NCBI GenBank assembly: GCA_038527215.1
Contig: JBCBGC010000004.1
Coordinates: 81,565-145,564, forward strand
Reading direction: 5' to 3'
Source of the DNA: JAWPMV01 sp038527215
GTDB lineage: Bacteria > Bacteroidota > Bacteroidia > J057
DNA: 64,000 bases
Below are positions 17,002 to 26,206 of this stretch, one piece after another; positions within the stretch are counted from its first letter, which is position 1; every line of letters starts with the position of its first letter. The notes beneath the pieces were generated by a model. It did no database searches. It was not told the origin of the DNA and saw only the letters and a program-made list of their open reading frames with translations. Both the position numbers and the translations under genes were made by a program.

Positions 17002-17559
17002 ATGAGCTCCAAGCGTATTTTTTTAGGAATTCCCGTCTCTGGGGAAATCAGGGAAGGGCTGATCACCTTTATTCAACCCTATCTGGAACGAACCGGTTTC
17101 AGGTGGGTCAGGGCAGAAAACTACCATATCACGGTGGTTTTTATGGGCGATGTGCCGGAGGAGCGATTGACCAATATAAAGGAACTTCTGAGGATAGGCT
17201 TAGCAAAAGTTCAGGCTTTTGAGTTACCGTTCCAGGCATACGTCTGGGCCCCCAGGCCCCAAGATTCCAGAATGATCTGGGCTCGCTATCAGAAGGTGGA
17301 GGCCTTCCGGGACCTGGTGCAACAAGTCTGGAGCTATTATGAACAGATCTCACCTGAAGTTCAGCAGCGCAAAAATCCTATTCCCCACATAACCCTGGCT
17401 CGCTTCAAGCCGGAAGCGGACCGGGCAGGGATGGATTTCCCCAGGCACCCCTTAGCGGGTCTCCTGGTCGATCGACTGATCCTATGGGAATCTGTGCTTG
17501 GGCCGGAGGGGGTTCGATATGTCCCCCTTGAAACCTATGCGTTAGGGGTATCCCAGTAA
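17002..17559 (+). CDS. thpR: RNA 2',3'-cyclic phosphodiesterase
   Basis: The product is 185 residues, the usual length of the 2H phosphoesterase ThpR (LigT). Both catalytic HxT motifs are present, HITV at about residue 42 and HITL at about 131. FLGIPVS begins the fold and FRWVRAENYHITVVFMGD is characteristic. The enzyme opens 2',3'-cyclic phosphates on RNA ends to 2'-phosphates in the cytosol. It follows the phosphodiester glycosidase gene and ends 14 bp before a convergent large gene, with no clear terminator between them. Confidence 0.93.
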   Translation: MSSKRIFLGIPVSGEIREGLITFIQPYLERTGFRWVRAENYHITVVFMGDVPEERLTNIKELLRIGLAKVQAFELPFQAYVWAPRPQDSRMIWARYQKVEAFRDLVQQVWSYYEQISPEVQQRKNPIPHITLARFKPEADRAGMDFPRHPLAGLLVDRLILWESVLGPEGVRYVPLETYALGVSQ

Positions 17560-17573
17560 TAGACGCTGCCTCA

Positions 17574-20500
17574 TCATTCTACGCGGACCTTTAGCATCCC
17601 ACAATTTCGCAAATTGGATCTCAGGATAAGGGTTTTGGTGTTGATGCCATCATCTACCATGACTGCCGCCGTATTGGGCGGGGTGGTGCCCAGGTTGTGG
17701 GCGTAGAGCATGATAAAATTGTCGCCGGGTTGGAAGGTGTATTTGAAGCTCTTGCGGGCTTTTTTCAAGCCATAGTTTTCTACTAACCAGTCGCCATTTA
17801 CATTGAGCGACACGGTGTCGAGGTCCATGGCCGCATGGTCCCAAAGGGTAATGGTAGCTTCCCGGTTGGTGATGATAATCTCTTCCTGGGTTTTGATGCG
17901 GCGACGCCGGAGCCGGGTAGGCACCCCAGAAGCATTGGTTTTTACCTCGGAAGGCGGCGCTTCATCCCTGGCCACAATCTCTGGTTCTACCCGAGGGGAA
18001 GGAGCAGGAGGAGGAGGAAGGTCTGAAGTGGTAGCGGTGATCGGTGGAGTGGCCATAGGGTCATCCCCACATTCTGTTACTTGCTGCGGTTCGGAAATTC
18101 GCTCGCACTGGTCCGCAAAAGCTCTCACCTGATAGGTGCCTGGATTGGAGACCTCCAAATAGGGTTGGTTGGCACCGGGCACATCATTGCCATTGAAAAC
18201 CCACTGGTACCGAAGCCCGGCACTGACCTGGGTAAGCAACCTGACACTTTTGCCCTCACAGAGGGAAAGCGGTTCCCGGTCCGAACGAATATTCGGATGG
18301 CCGTATTTCATCAAAAAACCAGGAGAATTGCTGGTCAGGGACAGTTGGGCTCCCGGATAGCTGCTGCCTTTGCTGACCCCTGCAATCAAAATGGCACCAC
18401 TTTCATCCGAGCCAATGACAGGCAGGTCCAACTCCGAATTAGCGGCCCCCTTATCTTGCCAGATGATGACTTGTCGATTCAGGCGATTGAGTTTGGAGAC
18501 AAAAACCCCTCCTTTATCAGTAAAACCAGTGATGTACAAATCCAGGTCATGGCTATGGATGCGGGTTTTGAGGGTATTGGCTCCTGAAGGGGTAACCATA
18601 GGCCCTTGCCATCTGCGAACGCCATTGGCATCATAGCGCCAGATGGTTCGATTCAGCGCCAAAAAGGTGTTTCCCAGTTTATCCGTGTGAACGTCATGAC
18701 TTCTGATCCGGTTTTTAGGCTTAGGCGTGCTCATTTTCTTGGCCCATTTCAGCTCACCTTTGGTATCAAACTTCACCAAAAAATAGTTGTCCCCACTGAG
18801 GGAGGCGCGCAGGGTAATATCTCCAAAATCCGCGATCAGCTTATATCCGCCCGCCAGGTAGACATTGCCTTTGCCATCTACGTGTAAGGCATTACCGAAA
18901 TCATATTTGAACCAATCCACAGAAAAGGATTTGACCCACATGAGTTCTCCCCGGGGAGAGTGTTTAGCGAGGAAAAGGCCACCCCGGTTCGTGGCGGCCA
19001 GCCTTTTGCCCGAAACAATGGTCTCTTCCTTAAAGCGGCCCATGGTATAGACATAGCCCAGTGGATCTACGGCCAGACCGGAGATTTTCTGACGGGAAAC
19101 ATCCTTTTGCCACATCATCCTACCGTCTGAGCGATATTTGACCAGGTAGGATTCATTGTTGGCTATGACGAGGTTTCCCTGGTTATCCGCGGCAATAAAC
19201 TGCTCTTCGGCTTTCCAGTTTCTGGGGAGTTTGAAGCTTAGGCGATTGAGTCCTTCCTTGAAAAAACCATCAACCTGATCGAAGAATTTGCCATTCCGCT
19301 CGTAGGTGCTGAGCACATACACGTCCCCTCTTCCGGTAGCGGTCAGGTCTCGGGTATACTGCTTGCCTTTGGCTTTGGGCATTTTGTTGGTCCAGAGCCA
19401 GCGGGGCAGGACCGGCAGCAAACCATTTACGGTGTCGGCTTCGGTATAAATACCCGGTGGGTTAAAGCGCCGTAGGTTCACAGGCGCAGATTCAGTGATG
19501 CAACTGCCATTGGCTACTTTGACACTGTAGCGACCTGGGGCATCCACACTGAAACGGGGACGCGTAGCCCCTGGGATGTCTAAGCCATTCTTTACCCACT
19601 GATACCCATTTACTTTTCTTGCATCAGCCAGGAGTTGGAGGGAATCATCCAAACAAAGGACACTAGAAGGAGCTTTGATGAGGGGTTCCGGCGCCGGGAC
19701 AAAATTCACTTCCTGAACATTAGAAGTATCTACGCACCCGGGCTTGATTCTTACCAGTTGGTAATTGCCAGAGGTCGCAACCCGGAGGACCCGACCGGTA
19801 GCACCCCGGATAGGAAATCCATTTTTCAGCCATTGATAATCGATCTTATTCCCTACGGTGAAGCCCCCTTCCAGCATGAGGGACTGGCCTTCACACAAGG
19901 TGTGATTCCCTTCCGGGTACACATCTAATTCGCAGCTCTCGAGGTCCATGTAAAAAATGTCGTTGCTGCCATTACTGGCCTGATCAGAGCACCAGAATAA
20001 GCTCTTGCCATTGGCTGACATGTAGAAGTCGAAGTCGTAACCATCGGTATTGATGGGCGCTCCTACGTTTTCGGGGCGGGACCAGTTGCGCCAGGTATCA
20101 TCCAGCCGCTGACTCACGAATATATCATGGTCTCCCAGGCCGCCATGCCCGGTAGAGTTGAAATACAGGGTTTTGCCATCGGGGGTGAGATAGGGCGCGT
20201 CCTCATCGCCGAAGGTATTGATCACCGGACCCAGGTTGACGGGGGTACTCCAGGCCGTATCATTGAGGGGAAAACACACATAAATGTCCGTTCCGCCATA
20301 GCTCTCAGTCCCTTCGTTGGGGAGCATGAGGATGCGGTTGGGCCCCATGAAATAATCTTTATACTGTCCCTGATAAGTAAAGCCCCGGATATGGGCGGGT
20401 TCCGGAGGGCTCCAGTTACCGGATCTATCTCTCACCGAATAAGCGATTCCACCTTCCCGAACGCCGGGAGGGACCTGCATGACCCAGAGGGTATCCCGGT

Positions 20501-20810
20501 TGGGGGAGACATGCCAAACAAAATCATGGCCTTTGCTGTTCAAAGGTACGCGCATACGGGTGGCAGCTTTCCAGCGACCAAAATAATCGCGACTGCTGTA
20601 CCAGATATCTCCCGGATCCAGCAGGCCTGCGGTATTGGCAGGCATTTCCCGCCGCCAGAAGTAAAGAGATTGGCCATCCGGGCTGGGGATGGGCTCTCTT
20701 TCTTCAAATGCGGAATTTATTTCATAGCCCATATGTTGGGCCTTTTGTCCAAAAAGAACAGGGGCAGAAATGAAGCAAAGGATATAAAAAATCAGGTACC
20801 GCCGATTCAT
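17574..20810 (-). CDS. Large secreted PD40/SBBP beta-propeller protein with Ig-like modules
   Basis: The product is 1078 residues with a signal peptide ending at VLFGQ. Domains in order: PD40-type propeller repeats at about 30-290 (PIPSPDGQSLYF, APYLTPDGKTLYFNSTG, YMSANGKSLFWCSD); two Ig-like modules at about 291-445, each beginning with an LCEGQS or LCLDDS segment; a second propeller of SBBP-like repeats at about 460-850; a third Ig-like module; a Pro-rich stretch; and a C-terminal module at about 980-1078 (VSLNVNGDWLVENYGLKK ... APPNTAAV-like GTTPPNTAAVMVDDG). No canonical T9SS tail is present. The C-terminal module recurs in other Bacteroidota surface proteins as I recall and may serve export or anchoring. 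Likely a surface protein of unknown ligand. Confidence 0.85.
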   Translation of the reverse strand: MNRRYLIFYILCFISAPVLFGQKAQHMGYEINSAFEEREPIPSPDGQSLYFWRREMPANTAGLLDPGDIWYSSRDYFGRWKAATRMRVPLNSKGHDFVWHVSPNRDTLWVMQVPPGVREGGIAYSVRDRSGNWSPPEPAHIRGFTYQGQYKDYFMGPNRILMLPNEGTESYGGTDIYVCFPLNDTAWSTPVNLGPVINTFGDEDAPYLTPDGKTLYFNSTGHGGLGDHDIFVSQRLDDTWRNWSRPENVGAPINTDGYDFDFYMSANGKSLFWCSDQASNGSNDIFYMDLESCELDVYPEGNHTLCEGQSLMLEGGFTVGNKIDYQWLKNGFPIRGATGRVLRVATSGNYQLVRIKPGCVDTSNVQEVNFVPAPEPLIKAPSSVLCLDDSLQLLADARKVNGYQWVKNGLDIPGATRPRFSVDAPGRYSVKVANGSCITESAPVNLRRFNPPGIYTEADTVNGLLPVLPRWLWTNKMPKAKGKQYTRDLTATGRGDVYVLSTYERNGKFFDQVDGFFKEGLNRLSFKLPRNWKAEEQFIAADNQGNLVIANNESYLVKYRSDGRMMWQKDVSRQKISGLAVDPLGYVYTMGRFKEETIVSGKRLAATNRGGLFLAKHSPRGELMWVKSFSVDWFKYDFGNALHVDGKGNVYLAGGYKLIADFGDITLRASLSGDNYFLVKFDTKGELKWAKKMSTPKPKNRIRSHDVHTDKLGNTFLALNRTIWRYDANGVRRWQGPMVTPSGANTLKTRIHSHDLDLYITGFTDKGGVFVSKLNRLNRQVIIWQDKGAANSELDLPVIGSDESGAILIAGVSKGSSYPGAQLSLTSNSPGFLMKYGHPNIRSDREPLSLCEGKSVRLLTQVSAGLRYQWVFNGNDVPGANQPYLEVSNPGTYQVRAFADQCERISEPQQVTECGDDPMATPPITATTSDLPPPPAPSPRVEPEIVARDEAPPSEVKTNASGVPTRLRRRRIKTQEEIIITNREATITLWDHAAMDLDTVSLNVNGDWLVENYGLKKARKSFKYTFQPGDNFIMLYAHNLGTTPPNTAAVMVDDGINTKTLILRSNLRNCGMLKVRVE

Positions 20811-20983
20811 ACAGAAATCTGTTTGGGAGGTCGATAGTCGACACGTGCTGGTTCGAGGCTGGGATAAAAATAAGGGGGGATCTGCTTCACCCAGTATGTA
20901 TGTAGTAGTAAATAAGAGTAAAAGGACCAGAATTCAAATGAATTTTAGGGGAATTTCCTGCAAATTTGTCCTTCAATAACTAA

Positions 20984-21142
20984 GAGCTTGTCCGGAAATT
21001 TCCTTTTGTCTGAGGATTTCGCTTTTTGGAACCTGAATTCACCTTTTTTCCTCAAAATAGCTTACTATTCTGAGGAAAAAATGCTCCTCAGAACCCCAAA
21101 ATCGTTCCCCTCAGCCTAAAACGCCAACATCCGAACAAGCTC
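20984..21142. mobile_element. MITE-like element with terminal inverted repeats and TAA duplication
   Basis: A 159-bp stretch is bounded by GAGCTTGTCCGG (20984-20995) and CCGAACAAGCTC (21131-21142), inverted repeats matching at 11 of 12 positions. Direct TAA triplets flank it (20981-20983 and 21143-21145). Inside, 17-bp arms at 21044-21060 and 21065-21081 form a hairpin with one mismatch and a 4-nt loop. No coding sequence is present. The 3-bp TAA duplication is what IS5-group (IS1031-like) transposases produce. Transposition itself is inferred. It fills most of the 369-bp gap between the propeller gene and the subtilase; the remainder shows nothing recognised. Confidence 0.7.
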
Positions 21143-21179
21143 TAATAGCCTCTCCTGTAAGCCTCCGGATGCATTCCGT

Positions 21180-24100
21180 ATGAAAAACTCCTTGTTCTGT
21201 TCATTTTTCGCCTTTCTCCTCCTCCTTCCCTTTCACCTGCGGGGCCAGGTCAGCCCGCATGTATCCGGACAACTCATCGTGCATTTGCATCCTGAAACGG
21301 GCCTTTATCCCTGGATGCAACAGGGGCTGAGAGGGGTAGAAGGTTACCTTCCCTTTGAAAACCATCGCTGGCTGTCTCGACGCCTGAATATGGTCTTACT
21401 GACCTATGATACGACTCAGATTTCCGATGAGGATGCCCTCCGCCAAATCATTCGGAGACCTGGGGTTATTTCGGCGCAGTTCGATCACTATGTAGAAAGT
21501 CGGAGCCTTACTGAAACCCTGCCCAATGATGCGTTATTTGCCAGTCAGTGGGCGCTGAAAAATGTAGGTCAAAACGGCGGAACGCCGGATGCAGATATAG
21601 ATGCTACGGAAGCCTGGGACATCACCACAGGGGGCCTGAGCAGCCTGGGGGATACCATTGTGATTGCGGTGATTGACAAAGGGGCTGATCTGACCCATAA
21701 CGATATCCACTTTTGGAAAAACCGGCTGGAGATCCCCGGCAATAATATGGATGATGATCTCAATGGATATGTGGATGATTTTGATGGTTGGAACCCAAAT
21801 GCTGGCAACGGGGTGATCCCTACCCAGTCCCACGGCACGGCGGTATCCGGAATTGTTGGGGGACGTGGAAATAATACAGTTGGGATCAGTGGGGTGGCCT
21901 GGGACGCGCAGATCATGCCTTTGGTGAGCATTCTGGCCATTGAATCGGAAGTGGTGGCTTCTTATGCCTATGCCCTGGAGATGCGGGCGCGCTATGATGC
22001 CAGCAATGGTACAGAAGGAGCCTTTGTGGTGGCAACCAATTCCTCCTTTGGCGTCAATCAGGGCAATCCGCAGAGTTTTCCTATCTGGTGTGCTATGTTT
22101 GATAGTCTGGGTAAAAGAGGCATTCTTAGTGTGGCGGCTACCGCCAATATTGGCTTTGATGTCGATCAGGTAGGAGATGTACCCACCGGCTGCAGCAGTA
22201 ATTATCTTTTGTCCATTACCAATACCACCCGCTTTGACCAACTGGCCAGTGGCGCAGCCTTTGGGCTGATCACTATAGATATGGGCGCACCGGGTTCGCA
22301 GATCCTCACCACGACGCCGGGTGATGTGCATGGTCTTCAATCGGGGACTTCCATGGCGGCTCCGCATGTGGCGGGAGCTATTGCGCTGATGTTTTCGGGC
22401 GCCTGTCCGGCTTTTATGGTTCAATATAAAATCGACCCGGCAGGGGTGGCCCTGAGCGTGAAAGATTTCCTCATGCAAACTACCGACAGCCTTGGTACCC
22501 TGACAGGGCTGACGGTCAGTGGGGGTCGCCTTAATGTTTGGCAAGCCCTGCTGCGTCAGGATAGTGTCTGTAGTACCCTCAGCGAAGATTGCCTGCCTCC
22601 TTACAACCTGGAAGTCTCTCAGGTGACCGATACCAGCGTATGGACCAGCTGGCAAAAAATAGACTCCGCTACCCTGTACCGGTTGCGCTATCGCCCTTTA
22701 TCGGATACGACCTGGATGTACGTAGATAGCCAGACAGAGCAATATCAACTGGGACAACTCCAGGCTTGTACGCAGTATGTTTTTCAGGTAGCCTCGGTAT
22801 GTAATGGGGATACCAGTGGGTTTTTGGCTAGTCGGGTATTCCGTACCGAGGGATGTTGTGAGGCCCCGGCCAACCTCCAGCTCTTGCAGGTGGGGGAATC
22901 TTCCTTCACCCTTAATTGGCAATCCGTTTTCGGCGCTAGCGCCTATCGCCTGCAATACCGGCTGTTAGGGTTGGCTGCCTGGGATTCGGTGGTCGTAAGC
23001 GATACTTTTTATGTATTGAACAACCTGGAAAACTGCGGGCAGTATGAGCTCCGCATAGGGGCTGAATGTCCCGCCAAGGCCCTCACCTATTCTCCCCTTT
23101 TGACCGCGACCACCCTGGCCTGTGGGGCCTGTCTGGATAGTGCTTACTGTGCAGCCCAGGGAAATGACGTAACCTTTGAATGGATTAGAGAAGTAAATGT
23201 GGGCCCCATTGAGCAATTTTCGGGTAGGGATGGAGGCTACCGGGCCTTTACTTCACCGGCTAATATTTTTAAACAAGATTCTACTTATTCGATTCGTCTA
23301 CGGCCCGGCTATCAAAGTCTCGCTTTCAGAGAGCACTGGCGGATTTGGATAGACTGGAACCAGGATGGGGTATTCGAAGACAGCCTGGAGCGGGTATTGG
23401 GAACCCTGGAAGCGATCCCGGGTGAAATCACGGGCAGTCTTCAGGTGCCGGATACTGCCTTACTGGGCCCTACGCGCATGCGGATTGCCATGAAATACGG
23501 AGGCTCGCCCGACAACATTACGCCCCCTTCCCCTTGTGGTTCTTTCGCCTTTGGGGAAGTGGAGGATTTCTGCATAGAAATCGTGCCCTCCCTGGCTGAT
23601 CCTTGTCCTTCGGTAAGTTTAAGTAGCATTAGCTACGACGAAGCCAACGATGCGCTGAACCTGAGTTGGACGAGTTCCCAGGTGGCAGATGAATATGAGG
23701 TCCGACTGGTGGTGCCTGGCACAGCGGACCCTGTCAGTTATATGCTGACGGGTGATTCAACGGAGGTGATCACGGGCGTAACCTTAGGTTCCTGCCAGGA
23801 ATATACCGTCCAGTTAAGAGCGCTATGTGGCAATGTAGCCAGTAGCTGGTCTGCTCCCTTTCTGTTCCGAACCCTCGGTTGCGGGACTTGCCTGGACAGC
23901 GTCTATTGTACGGCTGGAAGTCAGGATGCTCAGGCAGCCTACATCCGGACGGTAGAGCTTGGGACTATTAGCCATAACAGTGATGGCGGACCTGGCTATG
24001 AGGATTTTACTAATATCTCTATCCCCTTAAAGCGAGGAGACACCTATGCCTTGCGGCTGATCCCGGGCTTTGATGCAGGGACCGTTCCCGTAGTGTGGCG

Positions 24101-24584
24101 GGTTTATGCAGATTTTGATCAGAACGGGCTGTTCGATGCGAATGACCTCTGGTGGGAATCTTCAGCTTCCTCTGATACCATCATTGGCTCGCTCAGTTTA
24201 CCGGGAGGGACCCCCGTGGGGCCCACCCGCTTACGGGTGGTGATGCAGAAGGACGTGGGGGGAGCTGCTTGTGGTATCCTCACCCAGGGCCAGGTCCAGG
24301 ATTATTGCATGTTTGTGGACTTTGGGACCGCAACCATGCCGGAAATCGAACCAGCAGCATTTCGCCTGTACCCTAACCCTACTACCAGTCAGGTAGTAAT
24401 TCAAGCACCCCAAAGTTTTGATGCGATTCAAGTGCTGGATGTGAGCGGACGCAAGGTGCTGGAAGATACCTTTAGCCCCGTCCTGAACAAGCAACTGGAT
24501 CTTTCCGCCCTACCCAAGGGCTTATACCTGGTCTTGGTCCGCTTCCCTCAATCCTGGCAAACCCAGCGTCTGGTAAAGGGTTAA
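21180..24584 (+). CDS. T9SS-secreted subtilisin-like serine protease (S8) with FN3 and GEVED modules
   Basis: The product is 1134 residues with a signal peptide ending at LRGQV. The peptidase S8 domain spans about 140-460 with the catalytic triad Asp166 (AVIDKGAD), His218 (SHGTAVSGI) and Ser391 (SGTSMAAPHVAG). Next come two fibronectin-III modules (from LPPYNLEVSQVTDTSVWTSW), a GEVED domain (MRIAMKYGG ... GEVEDFCIEI), a third FN3 and a second GEVED-like domain (GQVQDYCMFV). A T9SS type A domain ends it (FRLYPNPTTSQVVIQ ... LPKGLYLVLVRF). A pro-domain of about 110 residues precedes the catalytic part. Likely an extracellular protease. It lies just downstream of the MITE-like element. Confidence 0.93.
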   Translation: MKNSLFCSFFAFLLLLPFHLRGQVSPHVSGQLIVHLHPETGLYPWMQQGLRGVEGYLPFENHRWLSRRLNMVLLTYDTTQISDEDALRQIIRRPGVISAQFDHYVESRSLTETLPNDALFASQWALKNVGQNGGTPDADIDATEAWDITTGGLSSLGDTIVIAVIDKGADLTHNDIHFWKNRLEIPGNNMDDDLNGYVDDFDGWNPNAGNGVIPTQSHGTAVSGIVGGRGNNTVGISGVAWDAQIMPLVSILAIESEVVASYAYALEMRARYDASNGTEGAFVVATNSSFGVNQGNPQSFPIWCAMFDSLGKRGILSVAATANIGFDVDQVGDVPTGCSSNYLLSITNTTRFDQLASGAAFGLITIDMGAPGSQILTTTPGDVHGLQSGTSMAAPHVAGAIALMFSGACPAFMVQYKIDPAGVALSVKDFLMQTTDSLGTLTGLTVSGGRLNVWQALLRQDSVCSTLSEDCLPPYNLEVSQVTDTSVWTSWQKIDSATLYRLRYRPLSDTTWMYVDSQTEQYQLGQLQACTQYVFQVASVCNGDTSGFLASRVFRTEGCCEAPANLQLLQVGESSFTLNWQSVFGASAYRLQYRLLGLAAWDSVVVSDTFYVLNNLENCGQYELRIGAECPAKALTYSPLLTATTLACGACLDSAYCAAQGNDVTFEWIREVNVGPIEQFSGRDGGYRAFTSPANIFKQDSTYSIRLRPGYQSLAFREHWRIWIDWNQDGVFEDSLERVLGTLEAIPGEITGSLQVPDTALLGPTRMRIAMKYGGSPDNITPPSPCGSFAFGEVEDFCIEIVPSLADPCPSVSLSSISYDEANDALNLSWTSSQVADEYEVRLVVPGTADPVSYMLTGDSTEVITGVTLGSCQEYTVQLRALCGNVASSWSAPFLFRTLGCGTCLDSVYCTAGSQDAQAAYIRTVELGTISHNSDGGPGYEDFTNISIPLKRGDTYALRLIPGFDAGTVPVVWRVYADFDQNGLFDANDLWWESSASSDTIIGSLSLPGGTPVGPTRLRVVMQKDVGGAACGILTQGQVQDYCMFVDFGTATMPEIEPAAFRLYPNPTTSQVVIQAPQSFDAIQVLDVSGRKVLEDTFSPVLNKQLDLSALPKGLYLVLVRFPQSWQTQRLVKG

Positions 24585-24644
24585 AAACGAGTGGTTTAGG
24601 TTGGAATAAGCAAGTTTCCCCATTGTGGAGATATGAGCGATTGC

Positions 24645-24668
24645 GCAATTTTCACTTATGAAAGTTGC
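24645..24668 (+). promoter_or_regulatory. Hairpin around the cupin start codon
   Basis: GCAATTTTCA (24645-24654) and TGAAAGTTGC (24659-24668) can pair across a CTTA loop with one G-U pair. The ATG at 24658-24660 straddles loop and stem, so translation could be limited by this fold. Confidence 0.5.
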
Positions 24669-24978
24669 TTTACAAGATGCTATCCAGCGGTTAGAACAAA
24701 CTGATGGCCCCTTCCTGGAGGTCTTTAAACACGGGAGTCTTTCCGTAGAGGTCTACCAACCCAATCAAATAGATTTACAGCAGCCCCATGAACAGGATGA
24801 AGTCTACATTATCATTTCCGGGAAGGGCACCTTCCTGAATGATGGGGTGCGTACCTCTTTTCAAACCGGGGATTTCTTTTTTGTAAAAGCTGGACATGCC
24901 CACCGCTTCGAAGACTTCACGGAAGACTTTAAAACCTGGGTAATTTTTTACGGACCAAAGGGAGGAGAAAAAGCCTAG
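24658..24978 (+). CDS. Small cupin-domain protein
   Basis: The product is 106 residues and forms one cupin barrel. The metal-binding motif 1 is represented by QPHEQDEVYIIISGKGTF, and motif 2 by FFFVKAGHAHRFEDF. The family includes isomerases, dioxygenases and sugar-binding or regulatory proteins, so the activity is unassigned. No signal peptide; cytosolic. Its stop codon overlaps the convergent GH16 gene's stop in a 4-bp CTAG. It stands alone between the protease and the glucanase. Confidence 0.85.
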   Translation: MKVALQDAIQRLEQTDGPFLEVFKHGSLSVEVYQPNQIDLQQPHEQDEVYIIISGKGTFLNDGVRTSFQTGDFFFVKAGHAHRFEDFTEDFKTWVIFYGPKGGEKA

Positions 24979-25835
24979 TTTTCTACTTTTTCATAGACCC
25001 GGACATAGTCGATCAGCATCCTGGCTGGCAAAGCCGAAGGATCTACCCCCATCTTTCCGCCCCAATTTCCTCCATAGGCAATATTCAGCATTAGGTGAAA
25101 TGCCTGGTCAAAGGGCCAAACCTTGAAGGAATCTCCCTCGCGATCAAAGCGGAAGGTAAGCTTGTCATCTACCAGCACCTGATAAAAGTCCTTCTCCCAT
25201 TCCAAAGTGTAGGTATGAAAGACGTCTCCCGCATCCGGGACAGCATAGCGAACAGATTTTTGGGTCCCGATACCATGATTATAAGCCAGGGTATGAGCCG
25301 AAGAAACAATGGTGTCAGGATCATAGCCGACATTTTCCATGATGTCAATTTCCCCACTGTGCGGCCAGCCGTTGTATCGATCTTCGGTGGATAACATCCA
25401 GATAGCAGACCAAATGCCTTTCCCGCGAGGGATTTTTGCCCGAATCTCAAAGCGCCCGTATAGCCAATCTCCTTTGCCTTTGGAGGTCAGACGGGCAGAA
25501 CTATATTCCCGGGAACCCATTTCCTCCTGGTGGACCTCGATGATTAAATGCCCATCCTCTACCCGGGCATTTTTAGGTCTTTTTTCCGTATAGTATTGCA
25601 GCTCATTGTTCCCCCAACCACAGCCAGGAGGAAGATTACAGGCGTCTCCTACGTCGTAGCCCCATTTGGTAGAATCTGGTAAGCCTTCCTGGTCAAACTC
25701 ATCAGACCAAACCAACTGATAAGGGGTGTTTTCCACCTCCTGACGGGCCTGCGAAGACTCGCAACTCTGGCTGAAAATGGCCAGCCCGAAGAGGGACAGT
25801 AGAAAAAAAAGGGGGTGAGTAGTAAAAAAATTCAT
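24975..25835 (-). CDS. GH16-family beta-glucanase lipoprotein (laminarinase-type)
   Basis: The product is 286 residues with lipobox at Cys25 (SQSC). It covers the full GH16 jelly roll: LVWSDEFDQEGLPDSTKW, GCGWGNNELQYYTEKRPKNARVEDG-like entry, RFEIRAKIPRGKGIWSAIWML, and the catalytic GEIDIMENVG with nucleophile Glu162, Asp164 and acid/base Glu167. YVRVYEKVEN closes the fold. GEIDIMEN with the extra methionine is typical of bacterial laminarinases, which cleave beta-1,3-glucan. It would sit at the outer membrane or periplasm. It is divergent from the sensor gene at 26.2 kb, which supports a shared role in glucan use. Confidence 0.93.
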   Translation of the reverse strand: MNFFTTHPLFFLLSLFGLAIFSQSCESSQARQEVENTPYQLVWSDEFDQEGLPDSTKWGYDVGDACNLPPGCGWGNNELQYYTEKRPKNARVEDGHLIIEVHQEEMGSREYSSARLTSKGKGDWLYGRFEIRAKIPRGKGIWSAIWMLSTEDRYNGWPHSGEIDIMENVGYDPDTIVSSAHTLAYNHGIGTQKSVRYAVPDAGDVFHTYTLEWEKDFYQVLVDDKLTFRFDREGDSFKVWPFDQAFHLMLNIAYGGNWGGKMGVDPSALPARMLIDYVRVYEKVEN

Positions 25836-26206
25836 GATCGTTAAATCGCTGGTAATGATCCTGTAAGCGGAAACTTGCTAATCCTTGACTGAGGTAGCCT
25901 GATGGAAGCATGAGGTAGGAGTACAGGCTCAAATTTGCACTGCATGCCTGCTCGTTGTACGGCGGCTAGCTCTGGCCTTCAGGAGCTCAGCCTTCCTTCC
26001 CTAAGGCGGGTGAGTATACCTGAACCCCCTCTCCTGATAAGATAGACGAACTACGCTATCATACATGGCAGCATACTCATGCTTTCAGAGAAAGGTATTT
26101 GCACATACTCAAAGTAGGGCTTCTCTTACAACTAAATCTTCATTTTTTCTACCCAATGTTCCATCTTATATCGTAAATGCACTATTTTACTACTCAATCA
26201 TTTTAT
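25836..26206. other. Divergent intergenic region, GH16 gene and sensor gene
   Basis: This 371-bp gap separates the two divergent genes and must hold both promoters. No exact TAnnTTTG box was found. GGCTAGCTC (25964-25972) and GAGCTCAGCC (25983-25992) form an imperfect hairpin. ACTACTCA (26188-26195) and TATATGAG (26201-26208) resemble the two halves of the CTATATGAGTAG repeats found before the repeat-protein gene. No coding sequence is supported. Confidence 0.5.

Noticed and set aside
21534..22655. 373-residue minus-strand open frame inside the subtilase gene
   Set aside because: It is an antisense shadow of a clear S8 protease domain; its residues show no motif and mirror the codon bias of the sense gene.
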